A DNA stretch of 64,000 nt from Nigrospora sphaerica (taxonomy: Eukaryota > Ascomycota > Sordariomycetes > Amphisphaeriales > Apiosporaceae), in assembly GCA_018287875.1 (NCBI GenBank), contig JAGVVL010000025.1:2728001-2792000 (forward strand), in the 5' to 3' direction. Both the position numbers and the translations under genes were made by a program. Below the pieces are notes generated by a model. It saw only the letters and a program-made list of their open reading frames with translations. It searched no databases and was not told the origin of the DNA. Of this stretch, positions 34,169-45,600 are shown in pieces (the stretch's first letter is position 1; each line of letters starts with the position of its first letter).

Positions 34169-36574
34169 TCACAAACTCATGAGCAACTCCAGCAGCTTCG
34201 GATAGTTTGGTGACCTACCTCATGTCAGCATCATTAGGAAAGTGCCGCCATCAATCCAAACCTACCCGAGACCGGTCACTGGGTCCCAGCCCTCGGCGGT
34301 GGTGAAGCCTGAGGTGCCACAGCCAGGGTTGCTGCCTTTGACAACGTCATTGAAAACCTCAGGATGGGCATACTGCCAGGCCAGACGCGTCAGCAAGTCG
34401 GATTGACACGGGGCCAGGCATAGGAAGGATGTGCACGTACCAGAATGGGGTTAATGAACCCCACGGTGCTTTTGCCGGCCTTGATGCGCTCCTCGTTGAC
34501 AAGAGTGAGGACGGCTCCCCAGATGGGCGCAGACAGCGATGTACCACCGGCCAGGCTCCATTGACCCCCAACTAAGACCACCTGTTGCTCGCCCACGGCG
34601 CTTACGTCGGGATAGGCCCGTCCAATCCTGTTGTAGACACCCGAATCGATGACGGAGAAATTGTTGTCAACGACCATCTGGCTGTACGACGCAAAGGGCA
34701 GACTCGGGCCCACGGTGTCCACGTATCGGTTCACGGCATCCTTCTGGTAGTCGGGCATGGGAAAGATGTTGCTGAAACCGCCGCCGCTACCAAAGCGAGT
34801 CGTGGCCACCTCGTCCAGCTTCTCCCACGGCCGCGGCGGCACATCGTCGCGCGGCCGCTTCCACTCGGTGCCGCCCACCGCGAGGATGTAGGGACAGGTC
34901 GCCGCGTAGTCGGGAGCGAAGATGGTGTGCTGGTCAGGGCCTCCCGTGGGGCAGCCCGCTGCGCTGGCGACACCGGAGTCGCCTGAGGCCATGACCACTG
35001 TCGTGCCCTGCAAGGCCAGCTTCATCCACTCGTCACACTGCCGCTTAACGTAGGCATCGGTGTACCCAGATTCATCGCCCCCATACGAAATGGAGATGAC
35101 GTTGGTCGGCTTGTAGACGCCGCACTGCAGCTGTCCCTTGAAGCCATTGGGCGCCGGGTCCGGGTACACGGGGTCGACGCACTTTGGATCGACACAGTTG
35201 CCCGTCTCGCCGTAGGCGCTGTAGGTGCAATAGCTACCATCAATGGCGTCGAGGAAGGTATTCCAGAAGCCCGTTAGGTTCGACAGCTGGTAGTTCTCGT
35301 CGTCCACCTGGTACAGGACCATTTTCTGGGGGTATATCAGAGGCCAGGCCGCGTCAAAGTCGATCGACGACTCGATACCAACCGTATAGTTGGTTTTAAG
35401 CCCTGCCAGGTCTTCAAAGGCCCCCACGGCACCATCGACGAGCCGCTCTTCCGGATACGTGCCCTCGGGGACGTTCATCCACCTGGTTGCGTGTGAGCTG
35501 GGGAGATGGCGCCAAGGGGGGCTGCCTACGGGTACAGTGTTTTCCAGAAATTGTCGAGGTCTTGCCGGCTGTAGTGGTCGCCCAAGCTTTCGAAAAGGCC
35601 CAGCTCGTTGCCAGGCGAAGCCGAGGTGGCATTGAGCAGGTTGTATTGCACTGCGTCAACATCAGCCCCGAACAAATCGGTTGAAAGGTATGCTTACCTC
35701 GAGTACAGTCGGCGGTTACGAACTGGGAGCAAGTCGTCGAGTTGATCTTGGGAAGCCTCGAGAATGTGGTGACGAGGCGATTCCCCCCCCGCCCGGCTCC
35801 TGGGCGGATTGTGCGCCTTTTGGCGCCTTCACGTTCAGGCTTAGGTCCCTTGGGCCGTGTCCGGAGACGGGCTCCCGGCGTAATATAGTCGATATGCTTC
35901 TGAATGTCGGCTGGGACGTGATACTCCTCTGTCGCGATGTCGAGACTTCCGCCAGTGTGCCTGAACTGGTAGAAGTCTGCATACAGGAGGTTCTCTGCCT
36001 GAAGCGTGGTAGCATCAAACTGAATCCACTGTCCAACCTGTCAGAGGGACGAAACTACCACCCGCTTTGGTTGCAGAGCGGGAGAGTTATACCTGCTTGT
36101 TGGCGGACTGGGTCACGCTGTGTCGGGGGATCCCAGAGCGTGTGACCCAGTCAAGAACCGCGTCCACGCTCGTCGTTGAAGGAGCGAAGAAGGCAAGAAC
36201 CTCGTCGGAGCTCATGTGTTTGCCATAGTAGGTTGACTTGGGGTTGGCGCTATTCAGGGATGGGGTCAGAAACACGTGTCGCTCCAGGCACTCGCCCTAC
36301 GCGGGATGGCTTACATGTCCATGAGCCTATCGTGGCCCGCCTCGAGGTTGGACTGCTTCAGTCCAATCCTCATGGGCAACAACTCATTCTGGGCTATCTT
36401 TTGTCTCTTGGTCCACTTGCGGCTTGTGTGCAAGTCGTGGCGTTCGTGGAGGGTGTGGGAGTCGGGCACGGCCCGTTTCCTCGGCGGAGCCTCGCCTTGG
36501 GAGAGGGGACTGGCCAGGGTCTCGAGGACGGAGCCCACGGTGAGAGCGGCCAGGAGCTTGTGGAGAAGCATCAT
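34169..36574 (-). CDS. Sedolisin (S53) serine-carboxyl protease, tripeptidyl-peptidase type
   Basis: Seven exons assembled from splice signals: 36315-36574, 36093-36249, 35698-36037, 35530-35650, 34441-35482, 34266-34372, 34169-34214. The six introns are 47-68 nt and every phase matches, giving 690 residues. A signal peptide (MMLLHKLLAALTVGSVLETLA) is followed by a pro-kumamolisin activation domain (to about 220: LMDIANPKSTYYGKH, YHVPADIQKHIDYITPG). The peptidase domain carries the catalytic Glu330/Asp334 pair (GIESSIDFD), D461 (SGDSGV) and S608 (GGTSLSAPIWG), with the C-terminal calcium site near GWDPVTGLG. Known family role: secreted acid tripeptidyl-peptidase or endopeptidase for protein digestion. 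It is divergent from TSR4. Confidence 0.93.
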
Positions 36575-37767
36575 GCGGCAAACTTGGCTCTGACAACAGC
36601 GGCACGAACACGATGAGGGGAGAAGACGGGCGGCATACCACGCCACGGCTTCAAACCGACGCTCCTTTTTATCATGCCAACCTCCTCTTCCCCCTCGTCG
36701 CTGTCTTTCTCCACCCCCCGCGCCGCCCCTGTTGGCGGCATGGCGGCACAGCCTCTATCGTGGCAGCCGGATCACTCGGCGGCATGAGAACGCGAGCATG
36801 GACAAGATGCCACAATGCCGCGGCGAGTCGGCAGCTGCATGTGGCGCCCAGGGGCTCGCAGGCGGCAGAAAGGACTTGTGCGTCTCGGCTCGGGCTTCGC
36901 ATCTCCCACGTCTCTGCTCCTCGCCATCCCCCCATATGCCGTTGCAGGGTATAAAGAGTGAGACGTGCTCTGCCCAGTCTAGGCGGACCGTTCCTTCAAA
37001 TGCCATGCCGCCGTCTCTCGAACCCTGGGAAGCCGGCAACCTGAAGCCCATGTTGCATGAACCTCGGGTTATCTTCCTGCCCGACGGGAAGGGGCTCAAG
37101 CTCTCGATCCAGCATGACCCCGGGGCCTTAATGCAACCTTCCCGGGAGGACCTGAATGGGATTACGGCGGCAGTCATTGGCCACGAGCGATGTGCTGCTC
37201 AGTGCAGCAGGCCATCAAGGATAGGGGGATTTCAGGGCCAGAAAGATGACTGGTGGACAAGCCCTGCTTAGCCGCACGGCAGTAATGCGTGCATTGTTTC
37301 ATCCATACCTCTGGATCCATTGATATTAGAGTGGGAGAGTTTTCACAGTCCTAGGGGATAAACGCATCGTGTTGTGCTGGGGCCAACCATAGCCACTCAT
37401 CGTCGTTGCGTCGGATCATGTGGAGTGGCTGGCACGGTCTGCGCAAAGGGATGAAGCAATTCATCGCAACCTTCATTAAACGGCGTTACTTCCCGCGCCC
37501 ATCACCACTGCATGGAGTACAAGCACGACCTGTTTGCGATGGGGTACTTGTGAACGTACATCGGTACCCCGGATTAGCATAAGAGGTCTCCATTCTGGCG
37601 CGCGCGGGAGCGCAGGCGCACAGACCCGAGAGGACGAACCTCTACCGATAAGCCCCTCCCCCTCCAAACCGGATAAGAAAAAAATATGGCGGGCCACTGT
37701 TCGGCATCGACGTCGCTCGCGACAAATCCCCCCAACGCCCTGAAATCGCCCGCCAGGTTGCCACACG
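36575..37767. other. Divergent intergenic region
   Basis: 1.19 kb shared upstream region of the sedolisin (-) and TSR4 (+). A 179-codon frame at 36732-37271 shows no family features. The sequence just before TSR4 (GGTTGCCACACGATGG) is a plausible leader. Confidence 0.5.
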
Positions 37768-39161
37768 ATGGGTGTCGATTACGATAGCGACTCCTCTGCC
37801 GGAGGCCAGGAGGAATTCATCGAGACCGGCGTCCTCCTGGGCTACCCCTCCAAGGATGCCGAGGAAGACACCATCAGCCGGCTCGGCGGCCGCCCGGTAA
37901 GTGCGACGTGATGCCCCGCGCCGCCTTGGAAGCGGGAAAAGCGATTGCGCTCCCCCGGCCACTCCAAAGCTGACGACGATTGTCTTTCGCTCCCGCCCCA
38001 CAGGAATGGCTCGATCCCACCTCGCCCCCGTCGGCGGCCCTCGCGCGGTGCAAGAACTGCAAGGGCATGATGGTCCTCCTCCTCCAGCTCAACGGCGAGC
38101 TTCCCGACCGCTTCCCCGGCCACGAGCGGCGGCTGTACGTCTTCGCCTGCAAGAGCAAGAGCTGCCGGCGCAAGGACGGGAGCATACGCGCCCTTCGCGG
38201 CGTGCGCGTCGCCCTGGGGAGCCAATCCGCCGCCGCCGCCAAGCAGGCGCAAAAGGAGGAAAAGGCCAAGGAGGCGGCGGCCGAGCAGGCCAAGAAAGTG
38301 ATACCCAACCTGGGCGAGACGCTGTTCGGCGCCAAGACCATGGGCGCCGGCTCCGGGTCCGCGAACCCCTTTGCGACGGGCGCCTCCCCCGCCGCGGCCA
38401 ACCCCTTCTCGGCCGCGGCCAACCCGTTCAGCAAGCCCGAGGCGGCCGCGCCGCCCAAGCCCGCCGAAGCCGCGCCCGCGCCGCCCAAGCCCGAAGCCGA
38501 GGCGTCCAGCAAGACGCTCACGCAGACGTTTGCCGAGAAGCTCTCCCTCAACAACCCGCAGACGCCGTCGGGCCCGCCGCCGCCGCCCGAGGCGTGGCCC
38601 GAGGACAAGGACATGCCGGCCCCCTACCCCATCTCGTACCTCGACGACGCCGACTACGAGACGCTGGAGCCGACGCCGCCCCCCGTGTCGCAGGCAACGG
38701 TGCAGATGGATATTGACGACCCGGCGGCGTCGGGGACTGGCGGCGCCGACAAGGAGGACAAGAATGTGTTCGAGTCGACCATGGACGCCGACTTCCAAAA
38801 GTTCGCCGACCGGCTTATCCAGAACCCCGAGCAGGTGATCCGCTACGAGTTCGCGGGCGAGCCGCTGCTCTACTCCAAGACGGACGCTGTGGGCAGGCTG
38901 CTGGCGCCGGGCGGCGGCAACCGGATGCCCCGGTGCGTCCAGTGCGGGGGCCGGCGCGTCTTCGAGGTGCAGCTGGTGCCCAACGCCATCGCCGAGCTCG
39001 AGGCCGAGGAGCTGGGCCTTGAGGGCATGGACTGGGGCACCATCATCGTAGGCGTCTGCGAGGCCGACTGCCAGCCGCGGGGCGTCGACGAGGGTCAGGC
39101 TGGCTACACCGAGGAGTGGGCCGGCGTACAATGGGAAGAGCTGGTGACGGCGCGCAAATAA
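37768..39161 (+). CDS. tsr4: TSR4/PDCD2-family ribosome biogenesis protein
   Basis: Two exons, 37768-37896 and 38004-39161 (107-nt intron, GTAAGT...ACAG), 428 residues. Exon 1 encodes the conserved start ETGVLLGYPSKDAEED and joins ...RLGGRP to EWLDP. The N-terminal half has a Cys-rich cluster (CKNCKG, FACKSKSCRRKDGSIRALRG). A long Ala/Pro linker follows, then the PDCD2 C-terminal domain (about 335-428: NPEQVIRYEFAGEPLLYS, CVQCGGRRVFEVQLVP, GVCEADC). Known role: dedicated co-translational chaperone of ribosomal protein uS5 (Rps2), needed for 20S pre-rRNA processing and 40S maturation. Confidence 0.93.
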
Positions 39162-39573
39162 CCATGCCTGCACGTACTTTTAATGAGATGACGAAATCGA
39201 GCCAGCGAGCTCCCGATTCCACATACTTCTCTCAATCCAGTAGAAAGAAGTCCCGGAAACTCAAAGCCGACGCGATTCCCAAGTGACTGTAAACGTACGA
39301 CTATTCCGACATCTTGTTGGCCATGCTACCTTAACCTCTGTCTAGGTCCAGGTCATCCCAGCTTTCTTCCCCCCACATCGCTCGTCAGCCCCGTCTTTTC
39401 CATCGTCGCCCCCCACACCACAACACACACATGGACGAGTCTTCCGCCGTCTTCTTTTTGTCACAACAATCGTGACCTACCACCCTCAACACGACCTGGA
39501 TTCTTTTCCACGCTGCCCATTCCAAACTTATGACATCAAGACCGTTAAGCCGTTTTGCATTCATCAAGTAATA
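39162..39573. other. Intergenic region
   Basis: 412 bp between TSR4 and the tRNA gene. It is C/T-rich before the tRNA and has no gene that I can support. Confidence 0.5.
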
Positions 39574-39657
39574 GGTCCGTTGGCCCAATGGCAAGGCGTC
39601 TGACTACGATCGATCGATTCTATCAGGAGATTCTGGGTTCGACCCCCAGGCGGACCT
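39574..39657 (+). tRNA. tRNA-Arg (anticodon ACG) with a 12-nt intron
   Basis: A cloverleaf folds by eye. The acceptor GGTCCGT (39574-39580) pairs with GCGGACC (39650-39656), with one G-T pair. The D stem is GCC/GGC (39583-39585 with 39595-39597). The anticodon stem TCTGA (39599-39603) pairs with TCAGG (39623-39627). The anticodon ACG is at 39606-39608, and an intron at 39610-39621 starts one base 3' of the anticodon, the canonical place. The T arm CTGGG-TTCGACC-CCCAG contains the B box GGTTCGACCCC. ACG is read as inosine-CG and decodes CGU/CGC/CGA. Confidence 0.93.
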
Positions 39658-39683
39658 TGGTCAAGTCTCGAATAGAGACTTCA

Positions 39684-39693
39684 TTTTCTTTTT
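39684..39693 (+). terminator. RNA polymerase III terminator of tRNA-Arg
   Basis: Two T runs (TTTT, then TTTTT) lie 27-36 bp after the tRNA on the same strand, the usual Pol III stop signal. Confidence 0.75.
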
Positions 39694-40869
39694 GTCTCAT
39701 CCAGCCCCCTTTTTTGTGGTCGTCGAATCAGTCTGGTTGAAGTCGACGGCCGAGTTCGACCATTGCCGGTTTCATGGGTATTGTCCGTCACCATGCACGT
39801 CGCCAGCCGCTGGCTTTCTTTTAGCAGGTCGTGTCGCTGCCTGGCCTGGACACATCCGTATTCTTGCACCATATGTACGCACGAGCTGTTACATCCTCGC
39901 GGCGCTGGACCGGGCTCGGCTCAGTGTACATACGTTGCACGGGGGCATGCACGACGGCGAGGCTCTCGAGGGGCGAAAAGGCGGCACAGGCGGCACAGGT
40001 GGCAGGGTCGGCCAGGGTGACACACGTCAACCGCTTCACGCGCGCTCATATGCGTGACGGATGGCACCCCAGCCCCGGTCCAATGGAACATTCGGAGTCG
40101 GCACGTGTGTGCGCCCCTGCGTCGCCCCTCGAGGGGGACTGCGCACGCGGTCGACCCGATGCGATGGTTGGGTGCACGTCTGTTCCTCGCCTTGGCCGGG
40201 TTTCTCGTTGCGGCCGGCGAGTGCCAAAAGAACACCGAAAGATCCGCCTTCTGCGGGAGCCTACCGGGGCGCTCCGCTTCGGGGCGCACGCAATAAGAAG
40301 GCGTCGTCCTCAAGGGCCCGAACAACGAGCTGGATTGGGATAGCAGTGTGATAGAGACACCGAAGCGTGTAAAGACAACAGAGGAGCGACAACGGCCCCC
40401 GGCGAGATGGAACAGTGTGCAGCCCGAAAGCCTCATGCCAGCTAATATTGGTTCTGAGAACGAATATGTGAAAATGCCCTCAAAGGCAAATGCCGGAGCC
40501 CACATACATACATACATCATGTACATAACAATTAGGTGCTCACTGCTATTAGAAAAGAGCCTCGATCACCGTACAGACATACAAGCATGAGAACGTGTCA
40601 AAGTGCTGAAGATGGAAGGCGCACCTCATACACTTTTGTCCACAATACCAACATGTACTTCGGGCACGGGCACTTGAAAGTCTAACCGTATAATCATCAC
40701 CGTTACTGCTTTGGTTTCCGCGTACGCCCGGTTATTCTGCGCCGTCTCGCGCGCCTCACAGCAGGAAACCGGGGAGCCCAAGGATCAACGGCGTACCAGA
40801 CCAAACGACGGAATGCGTAGCCCTCTGGGACGCCGATTCCAACCAGCAGCCCAGGCTCGAGTCGGCAAG
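39694..40869. other. Intergenic region at the core/accessory boundary
   Basis: 1.18 kb. Overlapping frames on both strands are compositional and none matches a family. Short CATA runs occur at about 40500-40520. From here on the window becomes repeat-rich. Confidence 0.5.
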
Positions 40870-40988
40870 TTACAAGGGGAGCATACTTACAAGGGGAGCA
40901 TACTTACAAGGGGAGCATACTTACAAGGGGAGCATACTTACAAGGGGAGCATACTTACAAGGGGAGCATACTTACAAGGGGAGCATAC
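40870..40988 (+). repeat. Seven perfect tandem copies of a 17-bp unit
   Basis: The unit TTACAAGGGGAGCATAC is repeated exactly seven times (starts 40870, 40887, 40904, 40921, 40938, 40955, 40972). Because 17 is not a multiple of three, each frame through it cycles through all three translations, and the open frame spanning it is not a gene. It directly abuts the LINE gag relic. Confidence 0.97.
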
Positions 40989-41003
40989 TGACAATCGCGG
41001 CCT

Positions 41004-41579
41004 TTGTTCGAACCAGGGACCGCGGCCAACCAACAAGAGCGCACGCAGGCGGCGAAGTGCGCCAACTGCCAAGGCCCCTTCCCAGCCGACCACGAAGACT
41101 GCCCCTGCAAGCCCCAAAGGAAGAACGGGACGGTGATCCCACCAAGCCAGGCCCGAATCAAGGCGATCAGGAAGGCGGGGGCACAGAAGTACGCCGAGAT
41201 GAACGCGGACGCGGAGGACACTACCCCTACCTCTTCCTCGGATTCTGATGACAACCCTTACCCACGAAGAAAGCAGCAGGGGCGAGGGAATAAGCGACCG
41301 GCGCCCCCCGTACGAGACGAGCTCAGCGCCGTAGAGCCAATCGTCGAGGAACCTAGCACGGAAGGGACGGCACCCAAAGGACCCACGGTCTCGCCGACAG
41401 AGACCACGACCGAGGATGACGAGATGGACGACGCCGGGCGCTCACTACCGTATCCTCGGAGGACGTGCGGGACACAATCATTACGGCCACGCGGAGCTCT
41501 CACCCGGCGACAAAGGCGCCAGGGCAGGCGCAGAGGACGATCCCGACCCTCGGGGTCACGACACGCTCGAACAGGGTAA
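41004..41579 (+). pseudogene. Relic of a LINE ORF1 (gag) C-terminus
   Basis: An open stretch of 191 codons without an ATG. It contains a zinc-knuckle-like CANCQGPFPADHEDCPCKP block followed by PPSQARIKAIRK. This is the pattern found just after the nucleic-acid-binding part of ORF1 in fungal Tad-like non-LTR elements (C-x-x-C-G-G-P-H-P...C-P). The following acidic/Thr-rich then Arg-rich part is typical of the ORF1 tail. No reverse transcriptase follows. It is taken as a truncated, old insertion; the exact ends are unknown. Confidence 0.6.
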
Positions 41580-42680
41580 CGAAAGCTACACCGAGCAGTC
41601 AACGCCCGGGCCGAGCGGCGGGCAAGATACGGGACAGACTCGCGAGTGAGACTGACCTCGAAACCACCGTGATGCGTGGATGGCATCCTGGGTCCAGAAC
41701 TGGAGGGGTCCTGCGTGGTAGACTAGGCCTAATTCGGCAGATAGAATAATATATTTGCTGCCCCTCGCTGCCAGTCCTGGCAGAGAGGCACGCCTTCTTC
41801 TACACATCACTTTGACTCCATGCTTCACCTCATCAGACATCCTCAGCTACAGTTTATATTTAGATCTCAGGCAAGAGCTACAGCTAAATGGTATGTTTGT
41901 ACGCGGGCAGTGGCAGTAAGGCATGCCGACAGGGGCAAGTCCTGGAAGTATGTTAACGTGGCCAAGCCGTTATTGATGAGGTAACCCTTTCACTGTTAAG
42001 CTAGAAGTGGAATCCAGGATACAGGGTGTTGTTGTACTATGGCGCCCAAGGTTGCCAGGCATTGCGATCCGGCGCAGCCAGTCCGTCATGGTTCGATCGC
42101 GCGATAAGGGCGTCGTACTATTGCGGGGCTAATAAACCAGCTGGGACATGGGCGGTAACACAGGCCAAGACTGGCTAACGATGTGATGGCCTGCGAGCCG
42201 TGTACCAGGTGGCTCGTCCAGTCTGCGCGACAGGTAGACAGCAAGGAAGGTTTACAAAGATTCACGCGCTACCATGCGCGCGTCGTGTCATGTTCAGTAG
42301 TAGGCCGTCAACCCAGCTCTTCAATACTACAACCGTCCATGTTACGATTTAGTACGAGAGTTTTCTGAATCATGTATCAGGATGAAATGAAGGCCAGCTT
42401 GGGGCTCAATTATTCAGCCGCCTGTCAGCGACCTGGACATGGATGTAAACGATACACATGTACAGTATGCTGACGACCCCAAAGGCCACTCTCTGCATAG
42501 CTTCGCCACAGCAGTTGGAAGCGCGAAACCCTTGTGACGTTCGAAAAGGGCTGCATGTGGGGCGAGGCCTGGCCATCTCAACCCCTCTCTTCGGGCTTAC
42601 GTCTGACAACCTCACTTTTTCACAGTTCATGTCTCTGGATTCTTCTCTCGTTCTAGCTGCCATAGCTACCACACCTAAGC
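41580..42680. other. Intergenic region upstream of the receptor gene
   Basis: 1.1 kb with no supported gene. It should contain the promoter and leader of the HET-NACHT-ankyrin gene. The last 80 bp before its ATG are C/T-rich. Confidence 0.5.
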
Positions 42681-45600
42681 ATGCGTCTTTTACAGCGAGA
42701 ACCTGACGAGCGCTTCAGTCTCACGCCGAATTTCCTTCGCGACAGTCCTCCATACGCAATTCTGTCGCACACGTGGGGCGATGATGACCAAGAGGTCACA
42801 TTTCAGGACATTCAACATGGCACAGGCATGCACAGAGATGGATACAAGAAGCTAGAGTTCTGTGGAAAACAGAGTAGTTTGGACGGCCTGCGCTATTTCT
42901 GGATCGATACGTGCTGTATTGATAAGACCAACAGCACCGAGCTTAACGAGGCAATCACTTCCATGTTTCGGTGGTACCGGGGCGCCACTGTCTGTTACGT
43001 CTATCTGCACGATGTCTCCTACGACATTAGGCGGGAGCTCAAGGATGTGTCTCATTCGACGTGGAAAGAAGCCTTCCGGAGAAGCAGATGGTTCACTCGC
43101 GGTTGGACATTGCAAGAGCTCATAGCACCACCGTCGATAACATTCTTCTCAGCCGAGGGACAGCGCCTTGGCGACAAGGCATCTCTCGAGGGCCTACTTC
43201 ATGAGATCACCGGAATCCCGATCGATGCGCTTCGGGGCCAACCACTATCCAGTTTTAGCGTCGATGAGCGATTCTCTTGGCTGGGCAATCGCGCAACGAA
43301 ACGCGAAGAGGACCTGGCGTACTCAATGCTGGGTATATTCGGCGTCTATCTCCCTTTGCTCTACGGCGAGGGAGAGCACAATGCGTTCTGTCGGCTACGT
43401 GAACAGATAAACAAGAATTTTCAGCGGCGCTCGGGAGTATCGGGTAGAAGTAAGTACAACCCTAGGAGACCTAGTCCGCTTGCTAATACACCTGAAGTGC
43501 CCGTTCCCGCCAACAACCTCGTCAGCTCACGCAAAAAGTTGTCCAGTTCAGCATCCGTGGAAGCCACAGGGCCCGGTACCAGTATAGCAAGACTGGCAGA
43601 AGTTTTCAACGCCTGTGTGGATATCATGGAAAGAATTGATCCGTACAATGACTTTGGAATCGATTCACGTGCCGTCATCTCCCGGTTCGACGAGGATAAA
43701 CTTGTGTTTCGGGAATGGGGCGAAGCTGTTGGCCTTCAAGGTAAAAGCCCCAGGGCCTATCACCATAAAGGGCTCGATGATCCTGCGGTAGTTTCAGAGG
43801 TCCAAGGAATTCTCATCAGTATCCACGAAATGGCTGGGGTATCCGGTGAGATTTCTTCCGCTCAACAGGGATCTAGCTTTACGACATCTAAAGGACGGAT
43901 AACCACCCCACGCCTACCGTTCGAGAAACCTCAAGGAGAAGCCTCGCGCAAGAATCAGTTGGGATGGACGTGGCGACAAAAGTTACGGTTTATACCACTG
44001 TCACAACAGTTCGGGTGCTTCGTCGAGAGGTTGTGTATACTGGCACCGCCAGAGAGTATGGACGATGTGGCCCGACCGCTTAGACGGACACGCACTGGCC
44101 CTGATCTACCTATGGATAGATCTTCCCGCCCGAGAGACAGGCAGATTGGTCACGCCTTTAACAGTGACTCGTCACTCATTTTCATGGTTGAAAAACAGAT
44201 AGAGCGTAAGTCGTCACAGCCATCACCTTGATTTCTTTACTCACAGGTCGCAGGTGATATGCTCAGAGAGATGAACGCTTGGCTCCATGCACCTCATTCC
44301 GACACCATCTACGAGGATTCTACGCAGAAAAGGCTGGCGGGTACCTGCGATTGGATACTGAACCGTGATGCCTTCCGAAACTGGAAATCCCTCAACTCTC
44401 CGTCAAATGCAGCTAAGCTCTTGTGGATCACTGGACCTGCAGGCTACGGAAAGACGGTCCTGACTGCCAGAATCGTCCAGCACCTCAAGGACGAGGGCAT
44501 CTCGCCAGTGGCTTTCTTCTTTTTCTCCGCAGATCTAGAGGGCAGGGCCGATCCCTTTATCGTCGCTAGGTCGTGGGTATCTCAATTACTGTCGCAAAGC
44601 AGAGATGCTTTTGAGCTGGCCTGCGACAGCCAAGATATCCAGCCCGGAAAGACAGCATCGCAAAGGGAAGTGCTTGATATACTCAGAGAGGTGCTTCAGA
44701 AAATGCCACAATGCATGCTCATTGTTGACGGCCTAGACGAGTGCACGTCGAAAAGAAGCTCGTCTTCACAGCACAAGAGATCCCTCTCGTCGTTCATTCG
44801 CGCGGTCACGCAAACAGTTAACGGTACTGCTTCACGGATCCTCTTAGTCAGCCGTGAGGACCAGGATATCCGTGGTGAGTTATCCGATCTTGCGATGAGT
44901 CCCGTCGGACTGGAGTTCAGCGAATACAAGATCAGACCTCGAGATGTGCAGCTTGACGCCACTCTATTATCGCAGAGCATCGTAAACCAGAAGCTTCGCA
45001 ACAAGTCCCAGGCTGTTCGGGACGAGATTGCTAGCAGGATGGTCGACCGATCGGATTCAATGCTGCTACGTATCCGGTTGATAGAGAATGACCTACGGGG
45101 TGGGAAGAACCAAAAGCAACTGGAAAAGATTGTCGACGAAGCCCCAGCCGAACTCAGTGGATTATACGACAGGAGCTGGGAAAGAATCATGGATCAACGC
45201 GAAGCAGACCGAAACCGAGCTCTTTCGATACTCCGATGGGCAACCTTTGCGCAACGCTCTGTTACAATATCCGAGCTCACGGAGGCTTTGCTAGCAGCAA
45301 GCGACGATGTTGAGAATGCATTGGAAGACGAGTTGCCGGATAAGATTGACGAGGATTTCGTCAAGACCGAAATCTTAGACTTGTGCCACTCGCTCGTTGA
45401 GGCACGTGCCATGGGTTCAACACAGGACATTGGTTCATGTACCCTTCACCTCGCGCACTTTACAGTGCGAGAGTATATACTTCAGCGCGATCCGATTTCT
45501 GGAGCAGGACTGCAAGCGAATGAGCACCTACGATCTCAGAACGACGCGGTGCAGAACAACATCATTGCCGAAGCCTGCCTACGGTACTTGAAGGTTCCGC

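Noticed and set aside
37842..39173. 443-codon minus-strand frame over TSR4
   Set aside because: Leu/Arg/Gly-rich shadow of the Ala/Pro-rich linker and other GC-rich coding sequence.
40711..41136. Frame translating the 17-bp array into a repeated peptide
   Set aside because: The repeat length is not divisible by three and the frame joins unrelated flanks; it is better explained as satellite DNA.
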